Part shown: piece after piece, positions 35,060 to 42,799 of the stretch | Position numbering within the stretch: position 1 is the stretch's first letter | How the letters are laid out: the number at the start of each line of letters is the position of its first letter | Notes under the pieces: generated by a model | The model's input: only the letters and a program-made list of their open reading frames with translations | What the model was told of the DNA's origin: nothing | Database searches by the model: none | From: FEN-1099 sp964511015 | Lineage (GTDB): Bacteria > Lernaellota > Lernaellaia > Lernaellales > Lernaellaceae | Length of the DNA stretch: 64,000 bases | NCBI GenBank assembly: GCA_964511015.1 | Contig: CAZEDX010000006.1 | Location: 1-64,000 of the forward strand | Direction: 5' to 3' | Translations under genes and position numbers: made by a program

Positions 35060-36736
35060 CTAACAACCACATCCGCTGTCGGATTGCTCTTTGTTCCCTG
35101 AGCCGGTTCCGGCGTCATCGTCCGAGGCATCGTCATCACTACCAGTGCTGTCATCATCAGCCACTGAATCGTCATCCTGCAAGGTGTCGTCATCCGTTTG
35201 CGTGTCATCGTCAGGTCCACTGTCATCGTCAGTGCCGTCATCATCCGTCGTATCGTCGTCATTGTCGTCATCGTCATTGTCATCATCATCATCGTCATCA
35301 TCCGGCGTGGTGTCGTCATCAGGGGGGCTTGTGTCATCATCCGGTTGCGGACTGGTATCGTCGTCCGGACTTATGTCATCATCGACAGGCGGCGATGTGT
35401 CGTCGTCAATCGTGTCGTCGTCAACAGTATCATCGTCGTCGTCAGTTGTGTGAACACCAAACACAGCGCCTTCGGCAGAACTGCCGTATATCGGAGCACC
35501 CATCACCAGCAATCCCGGAAATGAACCTGAACCGCGAACAAACGCGAGCGACGCGCCGAACTGTGCGCCTGCCTGTTCGCCCTGGAAGTCAGAATGTACG
35601 TCTTGCAGCGTGGTCCCATCGCCGAGATACACCGCGACAAGGCCGCGCCCGCTGTCGTACAGGGACGCGCCGGTTGCCACATCCGCAAGGCCATCGCTGT
35701 TGAAGTCCAGCATTGCTAACGCCGCGCCTTCACCAGTCATTGCCGTGCTGGTCCAGGCCGGTTGATACGGCGGGCTTTCATATGTCAAATCGTGTCCAAG
35801 GAATACGAACATTTTGCCAGCGTTCTGAACGTCGCTTTTTGGAGCGCCAACCACAATGTCGTCCATGCCGTCGCCGTCCAGGTCCACGCCAAGGACAGCC
35901 GCGCCAAAGTCCGCGCCTGCATCGGTCCCGTTGATCGTCCATCCGAGCGCCGGTTCGCCACCGATGGCCGTGTAGATGTAGACCGCGCCGATGTGCGTGT
36001 CACCGGGGCTTTTCGCGCCGACCACTATTTCGTTTCGGCCATCGTCGTTCACATCGGCGGTCGCCAGCGCCGAGCCAAACCATTCAACGTAGTCGATTCC
36101 TCCGTCTCCATAGGTCTTCCACGTCGGGTCGCGGTAGCTCCGGCCCATACCGCCCGCGTACACGACAAACGATCCGGGCGTAGCATACGGGTTTGTCGGG
36201 TCAACGTCGTGTGGCGCTCCGGCAATGATGTCGCTCTGCCCAGCGCCATCCACATCCGAGCACGCCACAGCGGTTCCCAGACCAGCACCGGTTATGCCCG
36301 TAGCATCCACCACAAGCTCGCTGGTTAGCGGGACGCTGGCATCTCCCCAAAGTACGAGTACTCGCCCGCTCCCTCCTTGCGCCGGGCTTCCAACAATCAG
36401 GTCGTCCAGGCCGTCACCATCGAAGTCGCACACTGTCAGCGCGTCGCCTTGCCTCAGTTCTCGCGTGCGGTTGATTGCAGGCGTCAGGGCAAGGCCGGTC
36501 GGCCCGCCAAAGAACACCGCGTATCCGCCGCCGTGCTTTCCCACGGCGAGGTCGCCATACCCGTCATCATTGAAGTCGCCACTGGCAAGGCTAAAACCAA
36601 GTTGCTCGTTGTCAGTCGTGCCGATGTATGACCAATCAGACACGAGCGAGATGGGCGGCTCGTCGGTGAATCCTTTTGAGCCGAAAATGAGAATCACAAG
36701 AATCAAGCTGATGAATAGAAAAGCTACCTTTTTCAT
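35060..36736 (-). CDS. FG-GAP repeat exported protein with C-terminal Asp linker and CGC tail
   Basis: 558 residues from the ATG at 36736 (AGG seven bases upstream). Sec signal peptide without lipobox. At least six FG-GAP/VCBS-type blades with calcium-site motifs follow: DFNDDGYGDLAVG, DFDGDGLDDLIVG, DVDGAGQSDIIAG, DVNDDGRNEIVVG, DLDGDGMDDIVVG and DFNSDGLADVATG, an integrin-alpha-like propeller. The last 110 residues are a DDDx linker, ending in NKEQSDSGCGC. The linker thus sits at the C terminus next to terminal cysteines, unlike the lipoproteins nearby. Those cysteines may be the site of attachment to the envelope (inference). Confidence 0.85.
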   Translation of the reverse strand: MKKVAFLFISLILVILIFGSKGFTDEPPISLVSDWSYIGTTDNEQLGFSLASGDFNDDGYGDLAVGKHGGGYAVFFGGPTGLALTPAINRTRELRQGDALTVCDFDGDGLDDLIVGSPAQGGSGRVLVLWGDASVPLTSELVVDATGITGAGLGTAVACSDVDGAGQSDIIAGAPHDVDPTNPYATPGSFVVYAGGMGRSYRDPTWKTYGDGGIDYVEWFGSALATADVNDDGRNEIVVGAKSPGDTHIGAVYIYTAIGGEPALGWTINGTDAGADFGAAVLGVDLDGDGMDDIVVGAPKSDVQNAGKMFVFLGHDLTYESPPYQPAWTSTAMTGEGAALAMLDFNSDGLADVATGASLYDSGRGLVAVYLGDGTTLQDVHSDFQGEQAGAQFGASLAFVRGSGSFPGLLVMGAPIYGSSAEGAVFGVHTTDDDDDTVDDDTIDDDTSPPVDDDISPDDDTSPQPDDDTSPPDDDTTPDDDDDDDDNDDDDNDDDTTDDDGTDDDSGPDDDTQTDDDTLQDDDSVADDDSTGSDDDASDDDAGTGSGNKEQSDSGCGC

Positions 36737-36784
36737 AGTGCTACCTGCCCTCCGACGAGACATAAAAAAGGGGCAACCCGTGAC

Positions 36785-36870
36785 CCGCCCATGCAGTATC
36801 ACAAGCGCCCCTCCTGTAGAGGCACCGTGTAGCTAGCACGGCGCGTGCAGGTAGCGTCGTGCATGGGCGG
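36785..36870 (-). promoter_or_regulatory. Structured leader of the FG-GAP gene
   Basis: An 11-bp perfect outer stem (CCGCCCATGCA at 36785-36795 with TGCATGGGCGG at 36860-36870) encloses nested pairs CCTG/CAGG and CCGTG/CACGG (loop TAGCTAG). It ends 49 bases before the ATG at 36736. Just downstream on the minus strand, GGGC...GCCCC followed by TTTTTT overlaps the 3' arm of the stem, so two alternative structures can compete. No known riboswitch class recognised. Confidence 0.45.
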
Positions 36871-37441
36871 TTTTCGCATTGGCCTTTCCCGACCCTACCG
36901 TTCGCGGGTAGCTACTCCGCCAGCCCACAAGGGGCGGGACGGGTCGAGTCTGACAAATGCGGGACAATGCTACCATGAAACGGCTGAGCCGTTAAGCCGC
37001 AAATGGATAACCATTCAAAGGGGCAGGTAGACGTCAGACGGATACAGGATGGGAATCCATTGCAAAACCGAAACTCTAACACGTTGTTTTGAAAAGTTTT
37101 TTGTCCTCGTTAGGTGCGAATAGCGTTATCCCTTGTGTCGATTTGCAGGGCGCACGTTTTATGCGCATAGTCCCGGAAGTGAAGGCCGGTCGAATGGTGG
37201 TTCGCCGGTCCAAAACGTGCGTTGTATGATGCTTTGATTACCAACGGGCTCTTGTCGCAAGTTTTGTATGCCTTTTTTGGGGAACTACGACGGGGCAACA
37301 CTCAATGTACCTTCGCTTCTGGCCTTCACACATTACCACTTTGGCTAGACAAAAATCGCTTGACTGGCTTGGGTCAGCAGCGTAAAAGAGAAAAATACTA
37401 CAAAACGACCTGGATTTTGGCTTCCTGACAAGGGGGGCGAT
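36871..37441. other. Control region upstream of the HD-domain gene
   Basis: About 570 bases without a convincing gene. It contains a degenerate operator copy AAAACGTGCGTTGT (37212-37225). A 68-residue plus-strand frame at 37222 has no ribosome-binding site and no protein-like pattern. Confidence 0.45.
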
Positions 37442-39481
37442 TTGTCGTTGAATTCGCATTCCACTAGACAGGATATTGCAGACAGTTCCGACGAAAGACT
37501 GATGGCGTTGCTCGACGTCCTCGACATTCGCCTAAAGGCGATGTCTAAAAAACTCACGTTTGTTGAGATCGAGAAGGCTGAATTTTCCAAAGAGCCACTC
37601 AAGTCCATTATTAGCCGCGCCTTGGAACTGATTAATCTTTCGGTTGCGAGAAGCAAGGAAACACGACTTCGTATTCGGAAGACGTTGGAGGCAATGACCG
37701 ATCTTGAAATCTTGCCAGAAGAACTCGCACATCCCCGGCGGTATTTTTGTGAACACGCCTACTTGCGGCCACACGATCCACCGGAAAAACGCTTCATCTA
37801 CGTCGCCCTGGATTGCGTCTTTCACAGTCAAGGCTACCCACTTGGCATGGACGATCCTCGAGTGGCGGATGTGAAGTTGGAAGTTGCCAAACGTTTCGAA
37901 AAGTTTTATGCGATCCGTCCAAATACAGGATGGTCCGAAAAAAAAGCGTCGGGAGACACTTCGCCCGGCATTGCGGCTTTTGAATTGGCCCGGTTGCTCA
38001 CTCGATTGTTTTTCGCTGAGGGTCTCGCGGTTGACCTTCTGGACAGTTTTCGTTCCTATGAGGAACTCATTTACTACACAAAACCGCGCTACCGAGACCA
38101 CTATGTCCACGTGCTTTATGTGTTCCTACTGGGTTGCCGTTACCTCGAAATTCTAATGCCGCGTATTTACGAGCAGTGGCGGTGGTATACCGATGAAGAA
38201 CCTTCTAAGGAACAAGTATATCTCCGCACAATGCGTTCGTGGATTCTATCGTCGCTTTTTCATGATATAGGTTACGCTGCTGAGGCGCTCGCTAGCGTGC
38301 AAAAATCGCTGCAAGAGAAGTTTTTCAGTCATATTCCGGGGTTTAGCCTCAGTCAATTGAAACTGAATCAGGACCCTTACATACAAAACGAGGTGAAGGA
38401 ATTTTTCGTTTTGTTGTCTTCGGTTCTGAAGGACACCGAGTACGATTTTTCAGTAGACCGGTCTTTGCTTCCGCAACACGAAAGAGCGAGTTTCCCTGAC
38501 AACGGTATGCTCACGTCAATGGCAGCACTGTTCCAAGATCAGCTCGACGTGGATGCACTCGATCACGGTGTAGCCAGTGCGTTGTTTGCCTTGCTGACGT
38601 TACGAGTGGACACACACGAAATCAGTTTGGGGCCAGTGAATTACTCGCCTCAATCGTTAACCCCGGACGAGAGAATCAAACGTCAAGCACAGTATGAGTT
38701 AAAGCGGCGAGAGGTACATGAAGATTTGGTGTCTGCGTGTCTGGCAATGGCGTTGCATAATATTCGACTTGGAGCCTATCCCGGATTGTCCGTAAAATTC
38801 AGCGAACACCCGTTAGCGTTTTTGCTGATGCTCTGTGATGATTTACAGGAGTGGGATCGCGCAGCGGACTGGGAGCGAACGCCGCAGAGACTTCGAGCCG
38901 TATACGGACTAAATGCATTTCTAAAGTGCGAAGACTCAGCGGCGTTGTTCGCCGACAAACAAACGGTAACGCCGCTTATCGGCAAGGGTTACGACACTGG
39001 GTCATTTTTTGGATATTTGCGCGGACGTATATCGTTGATTGGCGGGAAACCAATCAACGCAAGCGAGATCGACCGCGCCGCTCGATCCTTACAGATCTTT
39101 TTTGCAGCTAGGGCTGACATCAGGGGTTTTGAAGCGCGTCAATGTCTGCGTAATCAATTGGAAACGATGAATTTGTCTCCCGAAACGAAAGTCTTCTTTG
39201 AAGTGTTGTCGATGTCCCTTGAGCATGATGTGTTGACACTCACCTACGTTGGTGGTGATCGGGAAAAACGATTTGACGAAGCCGATAACCGGATGGTCGC
39301 AATTTGGAAAGCTCTGGATACCACTTTCACAAGGAATCTGACTGAAGGACCAGCCATCTGTATTCTCCACGGGTTTGATGACGAAAACGTGACCTTGTTT
39401 TTTGTGGCGGAGTACAGTCAAACACTGAGAGAATATCGGGTAAAAGATGGACAAGCATCCTTTCAAGGGGCGAACAAGTAG
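37442..39481 (+). CDS. Large HD-domain protein of the island
   Basis: 679 residues from a TTG at 37442 with AAGGGGGG immediately upstream. No membrane segments. The centre holds HD-superfamily metal ligands: RDHYVHVLYVFLLG (first His, about residue 220), SSLFHDIGYAAE (His-Asp pair, about 273), DALDHGVASALFAL (about 376) and LMLCDDLQEWDRA (last Asp, about 465). The N-terminal 180 residues and the C-terminal 200 are not recognised. HD enzymes hydrolyse phosphoesters of nucleotides or cyclic nucleotides. The small gene 34 bases downstream is probably a partner. Confidence 0.8.
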   Translation: MSLNSHSTRQDIADSSDERLMALLDVLDIRLKAMSKKLTFVEIEKAEFSKEPLKSIISRALELINLSVARSKETRLRIRKTLEAMTDLEILPEELAHPRRYFCEHAYLRPHDPPEKRFIYVALDCVFHSQGYPLGMDDPRVADVKLEVAKRFEKFYAIRPNTGWSEKKASGDTSPGIAAFELARLLTRLFFAEGLAVDLLDSFRSYEELIYYTKPRYRDHYVHVLYVFLLGCRYLEILMPRIYEQWRWYTDEEPSKEQVYLRTMRSWILSSLFHDIGYAAEALASVQKSLQEKFFSHIPGFSLSQLKLNQDPYIQNEVKEFFVLLSSVLKDTEYDFSVDRSLLPQHERASFPDNGMLTSMAALFQDQLDVDALDHGVASALFALLTLRVDTHEISLGPVNYSPQSLTPDERIKRQAQYELKRREVHEDLVSACLAMALHNIRLGAYPGLSVKFSEHPLAFLLMLCDDLQEWDRAADWERTPQRLRAVYGLNAFLKCEDSAALFADKQTVTPLIGKGYDTGSFFGYLRGRISLIGGKPINASEIDRAARSLQIFFAARADIRGFEARQCLRNQLETMNLSPETKVFFEVLSMSLEHDVLTLTYVGGDREKRFDEADNRMVAIWKALDTTFTRNLTEGPAICILHGFDDENVTLFFVAEYSQTLREYRVKDGQASFQGANK

Positions 39482-39515
39482 ACTGCCGTCAATGCGGCGA
39501 AAAAGGAGGGAACGT

Positions 39516-39803
39516 ATGGCGTATATCGTACAATTCGCACAACCGCTAAAGATGCAGATCATACCGGGCATTTCGGAGTTGGAAATCGTGAAAGCGATTT
39601 GTGATGTAACAGCCATTCCCGCACCGGTGGTGCCGCAAGGGCAAGCAGCCCCTCACCCGCTTTCAGCATCGGCATTAGAACTCACGATGACAAGTTTTCA
39701 ATGTGCGGGGCACGCCGGTTGGGTCAATGTAGCAACCTTACCAATCTCGTTCAACAAATTCGTTGTCCCGGCGAAAAGCATTTCATCTATGCATACTCAG
39801 TAG
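39516..39803 (+). CDS. Small protein downstream of the HD-domain gene
   Basis: 95 residues. The ATG at 39516 has a strong AGGAGG six bases upstream. Hydrophobic, beta-rich sequence with PVVPQGQAAPHPLSASALELTM in the centre. Tight spacing (34 bases) and the strong ribosome-binding site indicate co-expression with the HD protein at high level. Function unknown. Confidence 0.65.
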   Translation: MAYIVQFAQPLKMQIIPGISELEIVKAICDVTAIPAPVVPQGQAAPHPLSASALELTMTSFQCAGHAGWVNVATLPISFNKFVVPAKSISSMHTQ

Positions 39804-39900
39804 TTCGGAGAAGCCGGGAAACAAATATTTCTTAGTGCTCTTTCAGAAAAGACTTCTGCGCGATGTTGCTGCCGTGGTAGTTGACCGCTTCATCAGTAAC

Positions 39901-40059
39901 AATTACCCCCCTAGGGGTTGGTAATTTATAAATTACTTCGCGGGTTGAAGTAGGGGATCGTCAGCTTCCCTACGCGGGTTGAAGGGAGAGGCGCTCTCGT
40001 GTTCGATCCCAACTTCACGGGTCGAAGGGACAGAGTCTTTTCCGGCTTCACGGGTTGAA
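39901..40059. repeat. Origin-like region: palindromes plus four iteron-like repeats
   Basis: AATTACC...GGTAATT (39901-39926, with a CCCCTAGGGG core) and the perfect 16-base palindrome GTAATTTATAAATTAC (39921-39936) stand beside four copies of CTTCRCGGGTTGAAG at 39936-39950, 39973-39984 (partial), 40013-40027 and 40046-40059. Spacing is 33-43 bases. It lies just 3' of the winged-helix gene at 40068. AT-rich palindrome plus iterons resembles a replication origin or regulator-binding array. Confidence 0.55.
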
Positions 40060-40067
40060 TTCGGCTT

Positions 40068-40562
40068 TTATTTTTCAATTCCGTTTCTCTTGCGACCGGG
40101 CGCGTGCCTATGATCATATCCTGTCGCCCAAGTGGCATCGGCATTGAAGCAGTGTTTCCACTCGGCTCTAATGTGTGGGCTTTCTTTGATAAATTGTCCC
40201 GGCTTTGCAGGATCGTATTTTGCCCACTTCGACGACATTCGATAGCGAGCAGCGCGGTACTTGGAACCTTCCGTAAGCGACAGTCCGCCAGCATCGACTT
40301 TTTCGATAAAGCCGAAACGTATTAGCCTGAAAAGCAATCGCGCTACTTTTGCGGGATGTGCCCGCACATCCGTGTAGCTGAATTTGAAGTCCGGTGTTTT
40401 TCCATTCCATTTGCTTCGCATGAAGATAAGAAGCCCTAGTTCGGAAAGTCCGATTTCTTTCCAAACGATGCAATGTCGAACGCTCCAAGGGGGGCCAGGG
40501 ATGAAGCCCCCTTTTTCGCCGGGAGCAAGTTTTTTCTTTGGGCTCAATTGGAAGCCTCCCAT
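40068..40562 (-). CDS. Winged-helix replication- or regulator-like protein
   Basis: 164 residues. The central part (about 50-110) reads as a winged helix: LGLLIFMRSKWNGKTPDFKF, then AKVARLLFRLIRFGFIEKVD, then LTEGSKYRAARYRMSSKWAKY. This is the style of phage and plasmid replication initiator or repressor domains in which a wing precedes a YRxSxKW segment. Basic C terminus. Adjacent to the iteron-like array, which it could bind. The ribosome-binding site is weak. Confidence 0.6.
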   Translation of the reverse strand: MGGFQLSPKKKLAPGEKGGFIPGPPWSVRHCIVWKEIGLSELGLLIFMRSKWNGKTPDFKFSYTDVRAHPAKVARLLFRLIRFGFIEKVDAGGLSLTEGSKYRAARYRMSSKWAKYDPAKPGQFIKESPHIRAEWKHCFNADATWATGYDHRHAPGRKRNGIEK

Positions 40563-40631
40563 GTCGTCGCCAAAAAGAACGACAGGCCGGTCGCTTCGGG
40601 TCTTGCGTCGGTTACCGTTGTTGTCATTTTG

Positions 40632-40925
40632 TTACTCGGCGTTGACGGAGGTCGTTTCGACCGACTGACATACGGCGTGTTGCTCTTGAAACTGCCTCAA
40701 GTCAGATTCCTTAAAGCGGATGCATCTACGTCCGTAATGTAGGAAGCGCAAACCCGGCCGACGGCGGGATGCACATGTCCAGCTATAGAGAGTCGATAAT
40801 TTCACACCTAAAAAGTCGGCTGCTTGGCGCGGAGTGAAGGTGCGGTCAATAGCAGCGGATTCCATTTGTTGCCGAACGTGTCCGGCAACGGTTTCGGACG
40901 GTTTTTGGTCTCGCGGCGCAGTCAT
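40632..40925 (-). CDS. Excisionase-like helix-turn-helix protein
   Basis: 97 residues from the ATG at 40925 (GGAG nine bases upstream); an ATG five codons earlier is possible. The core FTPRQAADFLGVKLSTLYSW followed by RRCIRFKESDLRQFQEQ is the MerR-like/HTH_17 domain of excisionases and AlpA-type regulators. Position between integrase and the replication-like gene suggests a recombination directionality factor that binds the end repeats. Its promoter region holds a perfect AAAACGTACGTTTT palindrome. Confidence 0.75.
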   Translation of the reverse strand: MTAPRDQKPSETVAGHVRQQMESAAIDRTFTPRQAADFLGVKLSTLYSWTCASRRRPGLRFLHYGRRCIRFKESDLRQFQEQHAVCQSVETTSVNAE

Positions 40926-41105
40926 TTTGCACGTCTCCATTCTTTCGATTGTGGGTTACTTCGCGCCTGATTCAGCGCCGCTTTGACTTCGCGCGTTACC
41001 GCGCCGCGTGACTTGAGCCGTGAGGCTTCCTGTGTGGACCCTTTGCAGGATCGACCATGTTATCGCACTCCATATCACATTAAGTCAAACACTTTGTTCT
41101 CAAGT

Positions 41106-41119
41106 AAAACGTACGTTTT
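41106..41119. promoter_or_regulatory. AAAACGNNCGTTTT palindrome, copy 2 (perfect)
   Basis: AAAACGTACGTTTT, a perfect 14-base palindrome in the 250-base region upstream of the excisionase-like gene and just 3' of the integrase gene. The region 40941-41178 holds no gene. Confidence 0.6.
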
Positions 41120-41178
41120 GGTCGATCAATCGTTGCTCACCATTCTCATGGATTACGGCGATTTCACCCGGACTGTAG

Positions 41179-42504
41179 TCATTTTTTCTTCGACCGATGG
41201 TCGCGCGCCTTAGCGGCGTCAAAGACCTCAGCGTCTTCGGTCTTCGGCGGTTTGTTGCCGAAGATGCCCCGGAATCTCTCAAAGGCGTCCGGGGCAAGAT
41301 GCGCGTAGCGTTGCGTCATCGCCTGCGAGGAGTGGCCTAGGATTTTTTGCAGGGTGAAAAGATCGCCGCCTTTCATCACCCAGTGCGAGGCGAAGGTGTG
41401 CCTCAGATCGTGAAACCGGATGCGTGGCAGCTTGGCTTCTTTCAGGGCCTTGGGATAGGTTTCCTTGACGACGCGGGGCGACCGCGTGTGCATGTTGCCC
41501 GCCTCGTTTGGAAAACACAGATCGTTTTTGTTCTGCAAGCGCCATTCGCGCAGAATCGGGAGCAGTACGTCAAACAACGGCACGTAACGAACGTGACCGC
41601 CCTTCGGCAATGAATCGAACGAACGCGAGACCGTTATCAGGCGCTTGGTAAAATCAACGTCGCGCCACTTCAAGCCGAACAACTCTCCAGCCCGGAGACC
41701 GCTGTAGACCGCTGTAGCGAACAAGGCATAAGCACCGACATCGATTTTCTTTGCTTCCGAGAGGAACGCCTGAATCTCTTTTTCGGTTTTCAAATACGAA
41801 AACTGCTTGATGTAGGTCTTGGGCTTTTTGATGGTTGGTACGGCAAAAATGAGACCCAGACTGTGAGCGTAACGAAGGACCGCGCCAAGTAGCCCGAGAA
41901 TGTTGCGGACCGTGTTTGCTTTCAACTCATGTTTTGCATCGTCATCCGGTTTTGCAGTGGCGCTCGCTTTTTCATTTTTCAAACCGGCCCGGAAAGACTC
42001 GATCTTGGCGGTCGTGATTTGGTTCATCGGCAGATCGGCGAACGTGTCTTTCAGGTGCGAGCGGTAGATGCTCTTGTCGCTGTCCGCCGAACGTTTGTCT
42101 TTCGCTCGATTTGGTATCCAATACTTGTCGAAAAAACTGCCGAACTTCGGCGCTTGTGTCGGGCGTGGCGCTCGACCATCTTTGATCGCCTGAAGTTCGC
42201 CCCGTAAGCGGTTCAGTTCTTGTTGAGCTTCCTCGTGCGCTTTTTCGCCGTAAGTCGCCAAGGGAAAGGCGCGTGAATGGCGTTTTCCGCTGGCGTCCGT
42301 CCAACCGATGCGCCAGCCGCCACGATAACGGAAAGGACGCGCACCATAGCGCGTTGAGCGTCGTTGGTCCTTTCGACGACGGCCCGTCAGGGCAGGCTTT
42401 GTCGGCGGCGGGGTTTTTGGATTGTCTGCTTGCTTTGCCATGTCTTGGACATTGTCGTTTTGCAAAGCGACGGGGTCAACCGGGACACTGTCTGATGTGT
42501 TCAT
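41179..42504 (-). CDS. Tyrosine recombinase / site-specific integrase
   Basis: 441 residues. Basic N terminus with an AP2-like arm-binding segment (RYRGGWRIGWTDASGKRH), SAM-like core-binding domain (about 125-215), and catalytic domain with the Arg of AVYSGLRAGEL (about 268), HDLRHTFASHW (His/Arg, about 365), LGHSSQAMTQRYAHL (His and tyrosine nucleophile, about 400). All catalytic residues are present. It lies 180 bases from the tRNA-Val that serves as attachment site. Confidence 0.95.
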   Translation of the reverse strand: MNTSDSVPVDPVALQNDNVQDMAKQADNPKTPPPTKPALTGRRRKDQRRSTRYGARPFRYRGGWRIGWTDASGKRHSRAFPLATYGEKAHEEAQQELNRLRGELQAIKDGRAPRPTQAPKFGSFFDKYWIPNRAKDKRSADSDKSIYRSHLKDTFADLPMNQITTAKIESFRAGLKNEKASATAKPDDDAKHELKANTVRNILGLLGAVLRYAHSLGLIFAVPTIKKPKTYIKQFSYLKTEKEIQAFLSEAKKIDVGAYALFATAVYSGLRAGELFGLKWRDVDFTKRLITVSRSFDSLPKGGHVRYVPLFDVLLPILREWRLQNKNDLCFPNEAGNMHTRSPRVVKETYPKALKEAKLPRIRFHDLRHTFASHWVMKGGDLFTLQKILGHSSQAMTQRYAHLAPDAFERFRGIFGNKPPKTEDAEVFDAAKARDHRSKKK

Positions 42505-42554
42505 TTTACACTCCGGGTTTTGATTCCAGCCTCACGACCGGAACCTGCAATCTG

Positions 42555-42568
42555 AAAACGGTCGTTTT
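42555..42568. promoter_or_regulatory. AAAACGNNCGTTTT palindrome, copy 3
   Basis: AAAACGGTCGTTTT with six-base arms, 51 bases upstream of the integrase start, in the position of an operator. Confidence 0.55.
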
Positions 42569-42611
42569 GCATCAGAAAACGGGCTTGGAACCGCCCGCAA
42601 AAGGGGGGCCT

Positions 42612-42629
42612 GTGCGCACATGTGCGCAC
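42612..42629 (+). repeat. Pair of GTGCGCAC sites at the right end of the island
   Basis: Copies at 42612 and 42622, again ten bases apart, matching the two pairs near the left end. They lie between the integrase gene and the tRNA. Confidence 0.65.
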
Positions 42630-42683
42630 CAGACAAGGCGCGGCAAATGCCGCAAAATGCAAAAAAGGCCTGAGTTTATTGGA

Positions 42684-42757
42684 TGGGCGGAGCGAGACTT
42701 GAACTCGCGGCCTCCGGTGTGTAAGACCGGCGTTCTGACCAGCTGAACTATCCGCCC
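42684..42757 (-). tRNA. tRNA-Val(UAC)
   Basis: A 74-base cloverleaf: acceptor GGGCGGA/TCCGCCC, D-arm GTTC/GAAC, anticodon stem CCGGT/ACCGG with loop CTTACAC (anticodon UAC), five-base variable loop, T-arm GCGAG-TTCAAGT-CTCGC, discriminator A. CCA is not encoded. The 3' half is supplied by the island; the host's own 3' half lies at 29632-29673. Confidence 0.93.
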
Positions 42758-42799
42758 GTGGGAGAGGGAGGATACTAGGGACCGCTTGTTTCGTCCAGC

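Larger units (their letters stand above)
29659..42725. mobile_element. Integrated genomic island of about 13 kb in tRNA-Val(UAC)
   Basis: Bounded by a 15-bp direct repeat CCTCCGGTGTGTAAG (29659-29673 and 42711-42725) within the tRNA anticodon region. A tyrosine integrase lies beside the intact tRNA at the right end, with an excisionase-like gene next to it. Base composition is lower in GC, and short AT-rich palindromes are frequent. The cargo has no conjugation genes. Two winged-helix/HTH genes and an iteron-like array lie near the integrase. Most cargo genes are unfamiliar, which suggests a satellite-like or defence-type island. Confidence 0.85.

Noticed and set aside
34009..35703. A 564-codon plus-strand open frame
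   Set aside because: Only the first 45-55 residues look protein-like. The remainder is antisense to the zinc-finger gene and to the Asp-linker of the FG-GAP gene, whose GTC/ATC repeats on this strand give His/Arg/Pro-rich nonsense.
37222..37428. 68-residue plus-strand frame before the HD gene
   Set aside because: No ribosome-binding site, no recognisable pattern, and it overlaps the likely promoter region.
39936..40059. Repeats looking like a small CRISPR array
   Set aside because: Units are only 12-15 bases, spacing is irregular (33-43) and one copy is partial; no cas genes. An iteron or operator array fits better.
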